Shown in pieces: positions 22,990 through 31,918 of a DNA stretch of 35,528 bases; position 1 is the first letter of the stretch, and the number at the start of each line of letters is the position of its first letter. A model generated the notes under the pieces. It ran no database searches, was not told where the DNA came from, and worked only from the letters and a program-made list of their open reading frames with translations. The position numbers and the translations under genes were made by a program. The stretch is from Candidatus Parcubacteria bacterium. Its GTDB lineage: Bacteria > Patescibacteriota > Minisyncoccia > UBA6257 > 2-01-FULL-56-20. The stretch covers positions 1-35,528 of the forward strand of contig QZIV01000009.1 of NCBI GenBank assembly GCA_003599135.1, read 5' to 3'.

Positions 22990-23665
22990 GAAACTTTTTC
23001 ACAACGCTCCAAACTTTCTCTTCTACGGCTTCCTTAGAAAGAAGCTTCCCATTTCCCACGCATTCCACGAGCTTGAAGTCCCGAGGGAAGAGTTTAGCGA
23101 TCTCGAGGTACGTTTTCTCTGCTTGAGCAAGATGTTTGATGTCGGCTTCGTGAATGTCCCGCTTTTTGCCCTTGAGATATTTTCGTTCTCCCTTTTTGCC
23201 AACCAGCTTCTGGGCAATCCGAGCCGGAACGTGGAGGATGATGTTCAGGTCCGGCCGAACAATTCCCAGCATGCCGTACTCGAAACCGCGAACCCAGCGC
23301 AAAAATGCGCGCCGCTTCTTGGCGTTTTGAAGTTTCGCTCCCTGGTGGCCCATATTCGAGGCAACATAACGATTCGAAACAACCGTTTTCCCAGCACGGA
23401 GCGCGGCGCGGATTTCTTCCTGCGCTCCGAGGCGGTCGAGCGCGTAGAAAGCTGATGCTCTCTCGGGACCAACGTCCTTCCAGCTCCCATAGCGGCCCGT
23501 AAGATACTCCCGAACGAAATGGGAGGAGGGTTCTCCGTATCGTGGGAAATCAAACGTCGTAACCCGAAAACCAGCTTGCCGGAGACGCCAGGCAAGCCGT
23601 TTGAATTGTTCTGATTTGCCGCTTCCGTCGGTTCCTTCAATTACGATAAACGAACCACGCTTCAC
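22967..23665 (-). CDS. tmk: Thymidylate kinase
   Basis: A 232-residue P-loop kinase that converts dTMP to dTDP. The P-loop is EGTDGSGKSEQ (about residues 10-20), followed by the DFPRYGEPSSHFVREYLTGRYG substrate segment, the TVVSNRYVASNMGHQG motif (DRY-like, here NRY) and a lid region rich in lysine (GKKGERKYLKGKKRDIHEAD). The start codon is GTG at 23665; the product begins MKRGSFIVIEG, directly before the first strand as expected. It follows rplK by 57 nt in the same direction. It is slightly longer than the usual ~210 residues. Confidence 0.93.
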   Translation of the reverse strand: MKRGSFIVIEGTDGSGKSEQFKRLAWRLRQAGFRVTTFDFPRYGEPSSHFVREYLTGRYGSWKDVGPERASAFYALDRLGAQEEIRAALRAGKTVVSNRYVASNMGHQGAKLQNAKKRRAFLRWVRGFEYGMLGIVRPDLNIILHVPARIAQKLVGKKGERKYLKGKKRDIHEADIKHLAQAEKTYLEIAKLFPRDFKLVECVGNGKLLSKEAVEEKVWSVVKKFLTKKPVG

Positions 23666-23671
23666 GGCACT

Positions 23672-23719
23672 TCAGTCCGTCACCTCGATTCCTTTAGGCC
23701 GAGCAGTACCCTTATCCAT
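23672..23719 (-). pseudogene. Remnant or duplicate of the rplK 3' end
   Basis: Immediately after the rplK stop and in the same frame, 15 codons read MDKGTARPKGIEVTD and end in TGA. The real L11 tail is [15 protein letters not shown]. Eight of 14 aligned residues match (GTAR, G, V and D among them), yet most third bases differ, so this is an old or foreign copy rather than a fresh tandem duplication. It is too short to be a functional gene. Confidence 0.55.
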
Positions 23720-23722
23720 TTT

Positions 23723-24148
23723 CTAATCAATAACGTCGAGGCCCATACTGCGCGCAGTTCCGCGAATGATCTTCTCGGCGGCGGCGAGATCTGTCGCATT
23801 CAAGTCGGGCATCTTCCGTTCCGCGATTTTCTGAACGTCCGCCTTAGTCACCTTTCCAACTTTGCTTTTCAGAGGATCGCCCGATCCCTTCTCGATTCCG
23901 GCTGCTTTCTTGAGGAGCGCGGAGGCAGGAGGGGTTTTAAGTTTAAACGTAAAACTCCTATCTTCATAAATCGTAATCTCCGCAGGCACCACATCACCGG
24001 CCATTGCCTTCGTGGCGTCATTAAACTGCTTGCAGAACTCCGCGATGTTTATTCCGTGGGGACCAAGAGATGTTCCCACCGGCGGGGCGGGATTCGCCGC
24101 GCCTGCGGGGAGCTGAAGTTTTAGGGTTGTTTTTACTTTCTTTGCCAT
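23723..24148 (-). CDS. rplK: Ribosomal protein L11
   Basis: A 141-residue protein of the GTPase-associated centre of the 50S subunit. The start [35 protein letters not shown] is the family's invariant beginning; an upstream in-frame ATG at 24190 falls inside ssb and is rejected. The RNA-binding C-terminal domain ends [15 protein letters not shown], as expected. In most bacteria rplK sits before rplA and near rpoB; here it follows ssb by 7 nt, on the far side of rpoBC, and no rplA is seen in the window. A degenerate second copy of its 3' end follows at once. Confidence 0.96.
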   Translation of the reverse strand: MAKKVKTTLKLQLPAGAANPAPPVGTSLGPHGINIAEFCKQFNDATKAMAGDVVPAEITIYEDRSFTFKLKTPPASALLKKAAGIEKGSGDPLKSKVGKVTKADVQKIAERKMPDLNATDLAAAEKIIRGTARSMGLDVID

Positions 24149-24155
24149 GAAATTA

Positions 24156-24617
24156 TTAGAACGGGAGGTCTTCTGGTTTGATTTCTCCATCGGCCTCGAG
24201 GTCGATCACGGGAATTTCTTCCTGTTTCTCCCGAGACGCCTCGCTTACGGCGGGAGTTTCTTGAGCTTTTCCCCGAGCGCCGGCACCCGAGGACCGAGGG
24301 CCCAGCTGCATCCGCTCGCAAACAATCTCGGTGGTTTTCCGATTCTGACCCTGTTTGTCCTTCCACGAACGGGTCCGGAGCCTGCCTTCGATAAAAACCG
24401 TACTCCCTTTTGCTAAAAATTGACTTGCAACTTCCGCTTGTTTTCCCCACACGACGACGTTGTGATATTCCGTTTCCTCCTGGCGGCCACCCGTCTTTCC
24501 CGTCCAGACCCTATTTGTCGCAACACCGAGCGTCACGACCGATTGGCCGCCCGGAGTGGTCTTGAGTTGCGGATCCACCGTGAGTCTCCCGATAATGAAG
24601 ACTTTGTTGAGATTCAT
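24156..24617 (-). CDS. ssb: Single-stranded DNA-binding protein
   Basis: A 153-residue SSB. The OB fold covers residues 1-105 ([46 protein letters not shown]), followed by a disordered acidic linker and the conserved tail EDLPF that recruits partner proteins. It starts 1 nt after rpsF. The rpsF-ssb pairing is common in bacteria, although the usual third gene rpsR is not present; rplK follows instead. Confidence 0.95.
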   Translation of the reverse strand: MNLNKVFIIGRLTVDPQLKTTPGGQSVVTLGVATNRVWTGKTGGRQEETEYHNVVVWGKQAEVASQFLAKGSTVFIEGRLRTRSWKDKQGQNRKTTEIVCERMQLGPRSSGAGARGKAQETPAVSEASREKQEEIPVIDLEADGEIKPEDLPF

Positions 24618-24618
24618 G

Positions 24619-25047
24619 TTACTGCAGTATCTCTTCGATTTTTTTCTCTAGTGCTTCGTTGCTCAAGGATGCTGTTCTTCGCTGAGGCTCCGGAGACGGC
24701 TCGCGGCGCACAAACGGCGGTCTTACGCGCGGCCTCTGGAGAGAAGCGGACACCGCCCGGGATGAAGGGAGACGAATGATGAGGAATCTTAAAACGGCGG
24801 CGCTGGTTTCGAGGTCGCGCTCGAGAAGCTTCGCCGAAGCCGGGTGAAGACGCGCGGAGAGAAATCCGAAATACGCCTCGGTTTCTTTCTTCACGGGGTA
24901 TGCCAGCTGAATCTTCCGGAGCTGACCCTCGGACGCCATCTCCCCCCCGTGTTGAGCCAAAAGTCGCTGAACCTCGCGGGCTGCTTCTTCGCGCTGTACA
25001 AGAAACGAGAGCTCGTAATCCCTCTTATCGGCGAGTTCTTCGGTCAT
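24619..25047 (-). CDS. rpsF: Ribosomal protein S6
   Basis: A 142-residue protein. The S6 core covers residues 8-95: DYELSFLV, the glycine-bearing QHGGEMASEGQLRKIQLAYPVKKETEAYFGF, and LRFLIIRLP. An extension of about 45 residues follows, rich in Arg, Pro and Ser and ending in a helix (NEALEKKIEEILQ). It starts 15 nt after the rpoBC stop and 1 nt before ssb, so it is probably co-transcribed with both. Length is greater than the ~95-residue minimal S6 because of the C-terminal extension. Confidence 0.92.
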   Translation of the reverse strand: MTEELADKRDYELSFLVQREEAAREVQRLLAQHGGEMASEGQLRKIQLAYPVKKETEAYFGFLSARLHPASAKLLERDLETSAAVLRFLIIRLPSSRAVSASLQRPRVRPPFVRREPSPEPQRRTASLSNEALEKKIEEILQ

Positions 25048-25062
25048 AGAGTTATAGTGAAC

Positions 25063-28000
25063 CTAGCTGATTTTCGAAACCTCGTCAACCTCTTCGGCAA
25101 CCGCTCCTTCCTCTTGGTTGTACGCGGCAGTCGGAACGCTTTCTTCTTGATCCCCCGCGGGTATGAGTCGGCCGATAATGACATTCTCCTTAAGGCCGCG
25201 AAGATGATCTGTCCTTCCTTCGATCGCCGCCCGCACCAACACACGCGCCGTGTCTTGGAACGATGCCGCGGAAAGGAAACTCTCCGTCGAGAGCGCAACC
25301 TGGGTAATGCCCAAAAGGAGTTGTTCGGCGCGCGCGGGCACTCGGCCGTGCCGCTTGAGTTCACGGTTTACCTCGAGGAATTTCGATTTCTCGACTATCT
25401 CGCCGACCACAAAGTCCGGAGCATCTCCGGAATCTTTGATTTTCACGCGAGAAAACATCTGCCGGACGATGACTTCGATGTGCTTATTGTTAATTGACGC
25501 ACCCTCGGAAAGATAGATTCTTTGCACCTCGTTCACGACATATCGCTCCACCTCCCGAACTCCTTTCACCTCAAGAAGCTCGCGCAAATCAATGTTCCCC
25601 TCGGAGAGCTGATCACCCCGCTCTACCTTGCTCCCAGCTTTCACGAAAAGAAGTGCCGTGCGAGGGATGAGAAACTCGATTTCTTTGGCTTTCTTGGTTT
25701 TCCCTTGAACTTTAAGTGTAACGGCTTTTACCGATCCCCGCTCTTCTATCTTTTCAACTTTTCCGTCTTCGGTGGCTAAAATTGCTTTTCCTTTCGGCGG
25801 GCGCGTTTCAAAGATTTCCTCGATACGAGGCAAGCCGTGGGTAATATCGATACCCGCAACTCCTCCCGTGTGGAACGTACGCATCGTAAGCTGAGTACCC
25901 GGTTCGCCGATTGACTGCGCGGCGATAACGCCAACCGCAGTTCCATGGGCGACGGGCCTCTCGGCCCCAAGATCCAGTCCATAGCACTTCGCGCAAACTC
26001 CATAGAGCGTTTTACAGGTAATCGGCGATCTTATTTTGACAGATTCAACGTTCGATTGCTCGATAAGTTCCGCTGTGGCCTTGTCGATAACCACACCTCC
26101 GCGGGCCAGAATCTTATTACCTGTTTTCACATCATCAATCGCGGTTCGCGAGAAAAGACGGCTCGCGAAGGACTGCTTGAATTCTTTTCCGTCGGAACGG
26201 AAGAGTTCGATGCCCTCCTTCGTCCGGCAATCTTCTTCTTTTACGGTGATGTCTTGAGCAACATCAACCAGCCTGCGAGTGAGATACCCCGCTTGGGCGG
26301 TCTTCAGGGCAGTGTCGGTAGTACCCTTCCGTGCGCCGTGAGTCGAAATGAAGTACTCAAGAACACTCAAACCTTCCTTCAGTGAGGATTTCACCGGAAG
26401 TTCGATGGTTTCACCCTTCGGGTTCTGCACGAGCCCCTTCATTCCCATCATCTGAATCGGCTGCGCCCACGATCCTCGCGAGCCGGAATCGACAATCTGA
26501 TAGATCGAGTTTCTCCTGGGAAGCGCAGTCGAAACAAGTTTCGCGATGTCTTGCTGCGCAGCTTTCCAAACCGAGATAATCCGGGCTCGACGCTCGGCCG
26601 AGGTCAAAAGTCCCTGATTGAACTGTTCGCGAATAAGATCAACTTCGGTCTCCGCTTTTCTTAAAAGTTCTGTTTTCTCTTTCGGGGTGATGAGATCCGA
26701 AATCGCCCACGTTATCCCCGAGCGGGTTGCCATCTCGAATCCAAGAAGCTTCACCCGGTCCAAAACGTCGCGCGCAATCTCGATTCCCCGCGTTTCCAGA
26801 ACGGTTTCGATGAGGCGCGAGAGCTTTTTCTTGTTCATCGTCTCGTTTACAAAATCAAGAGTTTCTCCGAGCGCGCGGTTAAAGATAAGCCGTCCCACCG
26901 ATGTCACTCTTCCATCGAGTTTCACTTGTTCGTGAAGCGTAACTGTGCCTCCTTCGTGAGCAAGAACAGCTTCTTCAAAGCTTGCAAAGTGTTTCCGCGG
27001 AGGTTCGTCTTCTGTGTAGGTGAGATAGTAAAGTCCAAGCACCATATCCTGCGTTGGAGTGGTGATGAGCTCACCCGTCGCGGGTTTCAAAAGATTGTTC
27101 CCTGCCGACATAATTTTCGATGCCTCCTTCTGCGAAGCCTCCGAAAGCGGGAGATGTACCGCCATCTGGTCACCGTCGAAGTCGGCGTTGAAAGCCACGC
27201 AGACAAGCGGAGGAATCTGTATCGCCAATCCTTCCACAAGAAGCGGGCGGAACGCCTGAATGCTCAACCGGTGCAGGGTTGGCGCGCGATTCAAAAGCAC
27301 GCGACGATCCTTAATGATGTCTTCGAGAATGGCCCATACTTCGTCGCTTCCCTGTTCGATAAACCGATTTGCACTGCGGATGTTGTGTGCCAGGCCGCGA
27401 CGTACAACTTCTCCGATTATGAACGGCTTAAAGAGCTCGAGTGCCATCCGTTTCGGAATCCCGCATTCGTCTATGCTCAGCTTCGGCCCAACGACAATGA
27501 CGGACCGCCCGGAGTAGTCAACCCGCTTTCCAAGAAGGTTTTGCCTGAACCTGCCCTGCTTGCCCTTTAACATATCTGCAAGCGACCGGAGCGGCCTGCG
27601 CTGTGTCGAAAGCTGCTGGGTCCCGAAACGAGCTGAATTGTCTATGAGCGCGTCAACTGCTTCCTGGAGCATGCGCTTCTCATTCCGAACGATCACGTCC
27701 GGAGCCTTAATCTCGAGAAGTTTTTTTAAGCGGTTGTTCCTGTTGATGACGCGGCGGTAGAGGTCGTTCAAATCCGATGTCGCGTACCTGCCGCCATCCA
27801 AGGCCACCATCGGCCTTAAGTCGGGGGGCAAGACCGGCAAGACGCTTAAAATCATCCATTCGGGACGACTGCCATTTTTCACCATCATCTTGAGCATCTT
27901 CAGCCGCCGGAGCTGTTTTATGTTCGCCGTCGGATCTTTCTGTTTCTCAAGATCGCGTTCAACTTTTTGTACCTCTTTCCGAAGGTCGATCTGTTCAAGG

Positions 28001-31000
28001 ATATGGCGCACGGCTTCTGCTCCGGTTCCCGCCTTGAACACGTTCCCGAAGCGGCGGGCGAGCGTAAAATATTCCGTTTCGGTCAACACCTCGCCGGGAC
28101 GGAGTTTTTCAAGAATTTCTCGAGTGTCGTCTGCCGCGCCGGAAAGCTCACTTTTTCCTTTCTTATTCTTTGTTCCGACAATCTTGAGTCGGCTCTTCAG
28201 TTCGCGTTCAAGCTCCTGGAACGCTTGATTCCGAGCATCTTCGTTCACTTCGGTCACAATGTATGCGGAGTAATAAATAACTCGTTCGAGTTTTTGAGAA
28301 GACACGTCGAGAACGAGACTCAGACGTGATGGAACGCTCTTTAAAAACCAAATGTGGCTCACCGGCGTTGCGAGAGTGATGTGACCGATCCGTTCTCGGC
28401 GGACCGAAGCTCTGGTCACCTCGACGCCGCACTTGTCGCACACCACCCCCTTGTATCTCACTCTGCGGTACTTACCGCAATAACATTCGTAGTCGCGCGA
28501 GGGGCCGAAAATGCGCTCGGAGAACAAGCCGTCTTTTTCCGGACGCTGGGTGCGATAGTTGATGGTTTCTGGCTTTATGACTTCCCCGTGAGACCACTTT
28601 AAAATATCGTCCGGAGACGCCACGCCGATCCGAAGTGCTTTGAAGTCGTCTTTCCGATCGTTCTCGCTGCCGTATATCGGTTCAACGTTGAAGCCCAAAG
28701 ATTTAAGCTCGTTCACTAAGACGTTGAAAGAGGCCGGGATATTCGGTTCCTTGATTGCATCTCCTCGAATGATCGCTTCGTATGCGGCAGCTCGGCCCAG
28801 AACATCGTCTGACTTTATCGTGAGCATTTCTTGGAGCATGTGCCGAGCTCCATATCCCTCGAGTGCCCAGACTTCCATTTCTCCGAAGCGCTGGCCTCCA
28901 AACTGCGCTTTTCCGCCGAGCGGCTGCTGAGTTATGAGCGAGTACGGCCCGATCGAGCGAACGTGTGCCTTGTCCTCAACGAGGTGGTTTAGTTTCATAA
29001 TGTAGATTTGCCCAACCGTGACGTTGCGATCAAACGGCTGTCCCGATCTTCCGTCGAACAGCTTGACTTTGCCGTCTTCGGGAAGCCCCGCTTTCTTAAG
29101 CTCCGCGCGAATGTCCGACTCGGTTGCCGAGTCCAAACCAGGCGTAACCGCCCGATAACCAAGTTTCTCCGCCGCCCATCCAAGGTGGGTTTCGAGTATC
29201 TGTCCGAGGTTCATACGGGAAGCGACGCCAAGCGGGTTCAGAATAACATCAACCGGCGTTCCGTCCTCGAGGTACGGCATGTCTTCCACGGCGCGAACCT
29301 GTGAAATGACGCCTTTGTTGCCGTGCCGACCCGCGAGTTTGTCGCCTGCCTGCACCTTCCGGAGCTCGGCAACTTCAACCTGGATTCTTCTGATAATGCC
29401 CGGTTCAAGTTTGTCTCCCTTCTCCCGATCGAAAATCTTGATGTTCACGACCCGTCCACGCTTTCCGTGCGGCAAGGTGAGCGAAGTATCTTTGACGTCT
29501 CGGGCCTTTTCTCCGAAAATGGCACGGAGCAGGCGCTCTTCCGACGTAAGTTCGGCTTCGCCTTTCGGGGAAATTTTTCCAACAAGAATGTCGCCCGCTT
29601 TCACTTCCGCTCCGACGCGAATGATTCCCTCTTCGTCAAGATTTTTCAATTTTTCTTCAGAAACATTCGGAATATCCGGCGTCGTCATTTCCGGACCGAG
29701 CTTTGTGTCGCGGACATCGCAGTAAAAGTCCTCGATATGGATCGAGGTGAAAAAGTCGTCGCGGACGACGCGCTCGGAAACAATGATTGCGTCCTCGAAG
29801 TTTGCCCCTTCCCACGAAACGAATGCTACGAGAAGGTTTTGTCCCAAAGCAAGAACTCCGTTGTCGATTGAGGGACCGTCAGCAAGGACATCGCCTTTCT
29901 TCACCAACTGCCCCCTCGTAACGAGCGGCCGCTGAGAAATGCAAGTAAACTGGTTAGAACGCTTGAATTTCTCGAGAGGATATTCTTTCGTGCCTTTCTG
30001 ATATTTCACCACTATCTGCCGAGCATCAACGCTCGAAACAGTCCCGTCTGCCTCGGCGCGGACAACATACCCTGAGTCCAAAGCGACGCGCTCCTCCTGC
30101 CCCGTGCCGACATACGGAGCCTGGGGCTTGATTGAAACGACGGCCTGCCGTTGCATGTTTGAACCCATGAGAGCGCGATTCGCATCATCGTGCTGGAGAA
30201 AAGGAATGAGAGACGTCGCGACGCTTACAAACTGATGCGGAGCTATATCAATAAGATCCACCTCTTCTACGGGGCAGGTTCCAGGAGCGCCTTTGATGCG
30301 CGCCTCAACCATCGGCTCCTTAAGCTTTCCTTTTGCATCGCGCGGAACGCCGGCATGCGTGATTTTATACTTTTCCTCCTCAAGAGCATCGAGCCATACG
30401 ATTTCCTCGGTCACGTGTCCGTTCTTCACTCGTGCGTAAGGAGTCTCGAGAAACCCGAAGTCGTTTATCCTCGCGAAACTTCCGAGATAGTTGATGAGTC
30501 CGATGTTCGCGCCTTCCGGCGTTTGGATCGGACAAATTCTTCCGTAGTGCGATCGGTGCACATCGCGAACCTCGAAACTCGCCCGCTCGCGAGTGAGGCC
30601 TCCCGGGCCGAGCGCGGAGATTCTCCGCTTGTGTTCAAGCTCGGCCAGAGGATTCACCTGGTCCATAAACTGAGAGAGCTGCGAGGATGCGAAGAATTCT
30701 TTAATGACTGCCGCAATAGGTCTGAAGTTGATGAGCTGGGCTGGAGTAAGACTGTCTTTGTCCTGCGTGGACATCCGATCCTGAATGATCCTCCGAAGCC
30801 GCGCGAGCCCGATCCGAAGTCTTCCCTGAAGAAGTTCTCCTACGGCTTTCAATCTCCGATTTCCAAGATGATCGATGTCGTCCGGCTCCGCGCTGGTTGA
30901 GTTATTCAACCGAATGATTTCTTTTACGATTGCGATGATGTCGTCGCTATCAAGAAGGCGATTATCTTTTTTCGGATTTAACACCAGTCGCTGGTTCATT

Positions 31001-31812
31001 TTGAAACGGCCCACCGGCGAAAGATCGTATCGGTCAAATCTCTGGAAAATGCCGTCGATAAGGCCTTTTGCGGTCGCGGCGGTCGCGGGGTCGCCGGGAC
31101 GCAGGCGTCGATAAATCTCGAGATACGATTCGGGGGTGTCCTTGGCAACGTCTTTCTTTAAAGTCGCCACAATATGCTTCGTCGTTCCTCGATCAATGTC
31201 CTCAAATGCCTTGGCGAGCTTGTCCCCTTCGACTCCAAACACGCGGAGGAGGTCCGTTACCGCAACCTTTCGATGCCGATCGATTTTCACGCCAATCGAG
31301 CCATCAACGTCGGTCTCGAACTCAAGCCACGCACCCCGATTCGGGATGACTTTCGCTCCAAAAAGCTGCTTTCCCCGCCACGGAACCGCGGTGAAGTAGA
31401 CACCTGCGGAGCGGATAAGCTGGGAGACTACGACACGCTCGACTCCGTTGATAATAAATGTTCCCCGATTCGTCATAATCGGGAAATCTCCAAAATATAC
31501 TTCCTGCTTCTGCTCGCGGCTGGTGCGCTTGTTCACGAGCCGCAATACGACTCGAAGCGGCGCTTCGTACGTCGCGTCCTTATAGCGAGCGGTCCCTTCG
31601 TCGTACTTCGGCTCGTCAAAACGGTAGTTCTCGAAATAGAGTTCGAGTTCTTTTCCCGTGTGATCGTGAATGGGCGAAACTTCTTTGAGAAGTTCCTTCA
31701 GTCCGTGCTCCAAAAACCAGCGGTATGACCGGAGCTGGGTTTCGTTGAGATTAAACGGCTCGATGAGCGGCTGCGAGCGCGAAAAATCTTTGACGGGCAA
31801 TGTGCGGAGCAT
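25063..31812 (-). CDS. rpoBC: Fused RNA polymerase beta and beta' subunits
   Basis: One uninterrupted frame of 2249 codons encodes both large RNA polymerase subunits. The RpoB part (about 1-1045) has the rifampicin-pocket segment (SQLSQFMDQVNPLAELEHKR then RISALGPGGLTRERA), and ends NVLVNELKSLGFNVEPI, the normal RpoB tail. With only about a dozen linking residues (YGSENDRKDDF) it runs into the RpoC start (LRIGVASPDDILKWSHGEV). The beta' zinc site (CYCGKYRR then VCDKCG), the catalytic NADFDGDQMAVHLPLS (Asp 1544, 1546, 1548) and the second zinc site (Cys in EEDCRTK plus CKTLYGVCAKC) are complete. I checked the junction bases (28640-28720) directly: there is no stop or new start. The first ATG at 31812 has no clear Shine-Dalgarno or -10 sequence. 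rpsF follows. Confidence 0.96.
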   Translation of the reverse strand: MLRTLPVKDFSRSQPLIEPFNLNETQLRSYRWFLEHGLKELLKEVSPIHDHTGKELELYFENYRFDEPKYDEGTARYKDATYEAPLRVVLRLVNKRTSREQKQEVYFGDFPIMTNRGTFIINGVERVVVSQLIRSAGVYFTAVPWRGKQLFGAKVIPNRGAWLEFETDVDGSIGVKIDRHRKVAVTDLLRVFGVEGDKLAKAFEDIDRGTTKHIVATLKKDVAKDTPESYLEIYRRLRPGDPATAATAKGLIDGIFQRFDRYDLSPVGRFKMNQRLVLNPKKDNRLLDSDDIIAIVKEIIRLNNSTSAEPDDIDHLGNRRLKAVGELLQGRLRIGLARLRRIIQDRMSTQDKDSLTPAQLINFRPIAAVIKEFFASSQLSQFMDQVNPLAELEHKRRISALGPGGLTRERASFEVRDVHRSHYGRICPIQTPEGANIGLINYLGSFARINDFGFLETPYARVKNGHVTEEIVWLDALEEEKYKITHAGVPRDAKGKLKEPMVEARIKGAPGTCPVEEVDLIDIAPHQFVSVATSLIPFLQHDDANRALMGSNMQRQAVVSIKPQAPYVGTGQEERVALDSGYVVRAEADGTVSSVDARQIVVKYQKGTKEYPLEKFKRSNQFTCISQRPLVTRGQLVKKGDVLADGPSIDNGVLALGQNLLVAFVSWEGANFEDAIIVSERVVRDDFFTSIHIEDFYCDVRDTKLGPEMTTPDIPNVSEEKLKNLDEEGIIRVGAEVKAGDILVGKISPKGEAELTSEERLLRAIFGEKARDVKDTSLTLPHGKRGRVVNIKIFDREKGDKLEPGIIRRIQVEVAELRKVQAGDKLAGRHGNKGVISQVRAVEDMPYLEDGTPVDVILNPLGVASRMNLGQILETHLGWAAEKLGYRAVTPGLDSATESDIRAELKKAGLPEDGKVKLFDGRSGQPFDRNVTVGQIYIMKLNHLVEDKAHVRSIGPYSLITQQPLGGKAQFGGQRFGEMEVWALEGYGARHMLQEMLTIKSDDVLGRAAAYEAIIRGDAIKEPNIPASFNVLVNELKSLGFNVEPIYGSENDRKDDFKALRIGVASPDDILKWSHGEVIKPETINYRTQRPEKDGLFSERIFGPSRDYECYCGKYRRVRYKGVVCDKCGVEVTRASVRRERIGHITLATPVSHIWFLKSVPSRLSLVLDVSSQKLERVIYYSAYIVTEVNEDARNQAFQELERELKSRLKIVGTKNKKGKSELSGAADDTREILEKLRPGEVLTETEYFTLARRFGNVFKAGTGAEAVRHILEQIDLRKEVQKVERDLEKQKDPTANIKQLRRLKMLKMMVKNGSRPEWMILSVLPVLPPDLRPMVALDGGRYATSDLNDLYRRVINRNNRLKKLLEIKAPDVIVRNEKRMLQEAVDALIDNSARFGTQQLSTQRRPLRSLADMLKGKQGRFRQNLLGKRVDYSGRSVIVVGPKLSIDECGIPKRMALELFKPFIIGEVVRRGLAHNIRSANRFIEQGSDEVWAILEDIIKDRRVLLNRAPTLHRLSIQAFRPLLVEGLAIQIPPLVCVAFNADFDGDQMAVHLPLSEASQKEASKIMSAGNNLLKPATGELITTPTQDMVLGLYYLTYTEDEPPRKHFASFEEAVLAHEGGTVTLHEQVKLDGRVTSVGRLIFNRALGETLDFVNETMNKKKLSRLIETVLETRGIEIARDVLDRVKLLGFEMATRSGITWAISDLITPKEKTELLRKAETEVDLIREQFNQGLLTSAERRARIISVWKAAQQDIAKLVSTALPRRNSIYQIVDSGSRGSWAQPIQMMGMKGLVQNPKGETIELPVKSSLKEGLSVLEYFISTHGARKGTTDTALKTAQAGYLTRRLVDVAQDITVKEEDCRTKEGIELFRSDGKEFKQSFASRLFSRTAIDDVKTGNKILARGGVVIDKATAELIEQSNVESVKIRSPITCKTLYGVCAKCYGLDLGAERPVAHGTAVGVIAAQSIGEPGTQLTMRTFHTGGVAGIDITHGLPRIEEIFETRPPKGKAILATEDGKVEKIEERGSVKAVTLKVQGKTKKAKEIEFLIPRTALLFVKAGSKVERGDQLSEGNIDLRELLEVKGVREVERYVVNEVQRIYLSEGASINNKHIEVIVRQMFSRVKIKDSGDAPDFVVGEIVEKSKFLEVNRELKRHGRVPARAEQLLLGITQVALSTESFLSAASFQDTARVLVRAAIEGRTDHLRGLKENVIIGRLIPAGDQEESVPTAAYNQEEGAVAEEVDEVSKIS

Positions 31813-31883
31813 GAATGGGTGGTTTAAAAAAATGAAAAGTTGCGAGAAATACGCTTGATGCCTGCTTTCAGCTTAAGAGCACA

Positions 31884-31910
31884 ATAAAAGACTCCTCCGA
31901 AGAGGTATCT
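31884..31910 (-). terminator. Terminator of the rodA-mltG unit
   Basis: On the minus strand AGATACCTC, loop TTCG, GAGGAGTCT forms a stem with a UUCG tetraloop, followed by TTTTATT. It separates mltG from rpoBC, which begins 71 nt further on. The rest of the gap up to 31813 holds no clear promoter. Confidence 0.7.
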
Positions 31911-31918
31911 CTTGCGGT

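Noticed and set aside
30190-30900. 236-codon plus-strand ORF opposite rpoBC
   Set aside because: Complement of conserved RpoB sequence; no independent evidence.
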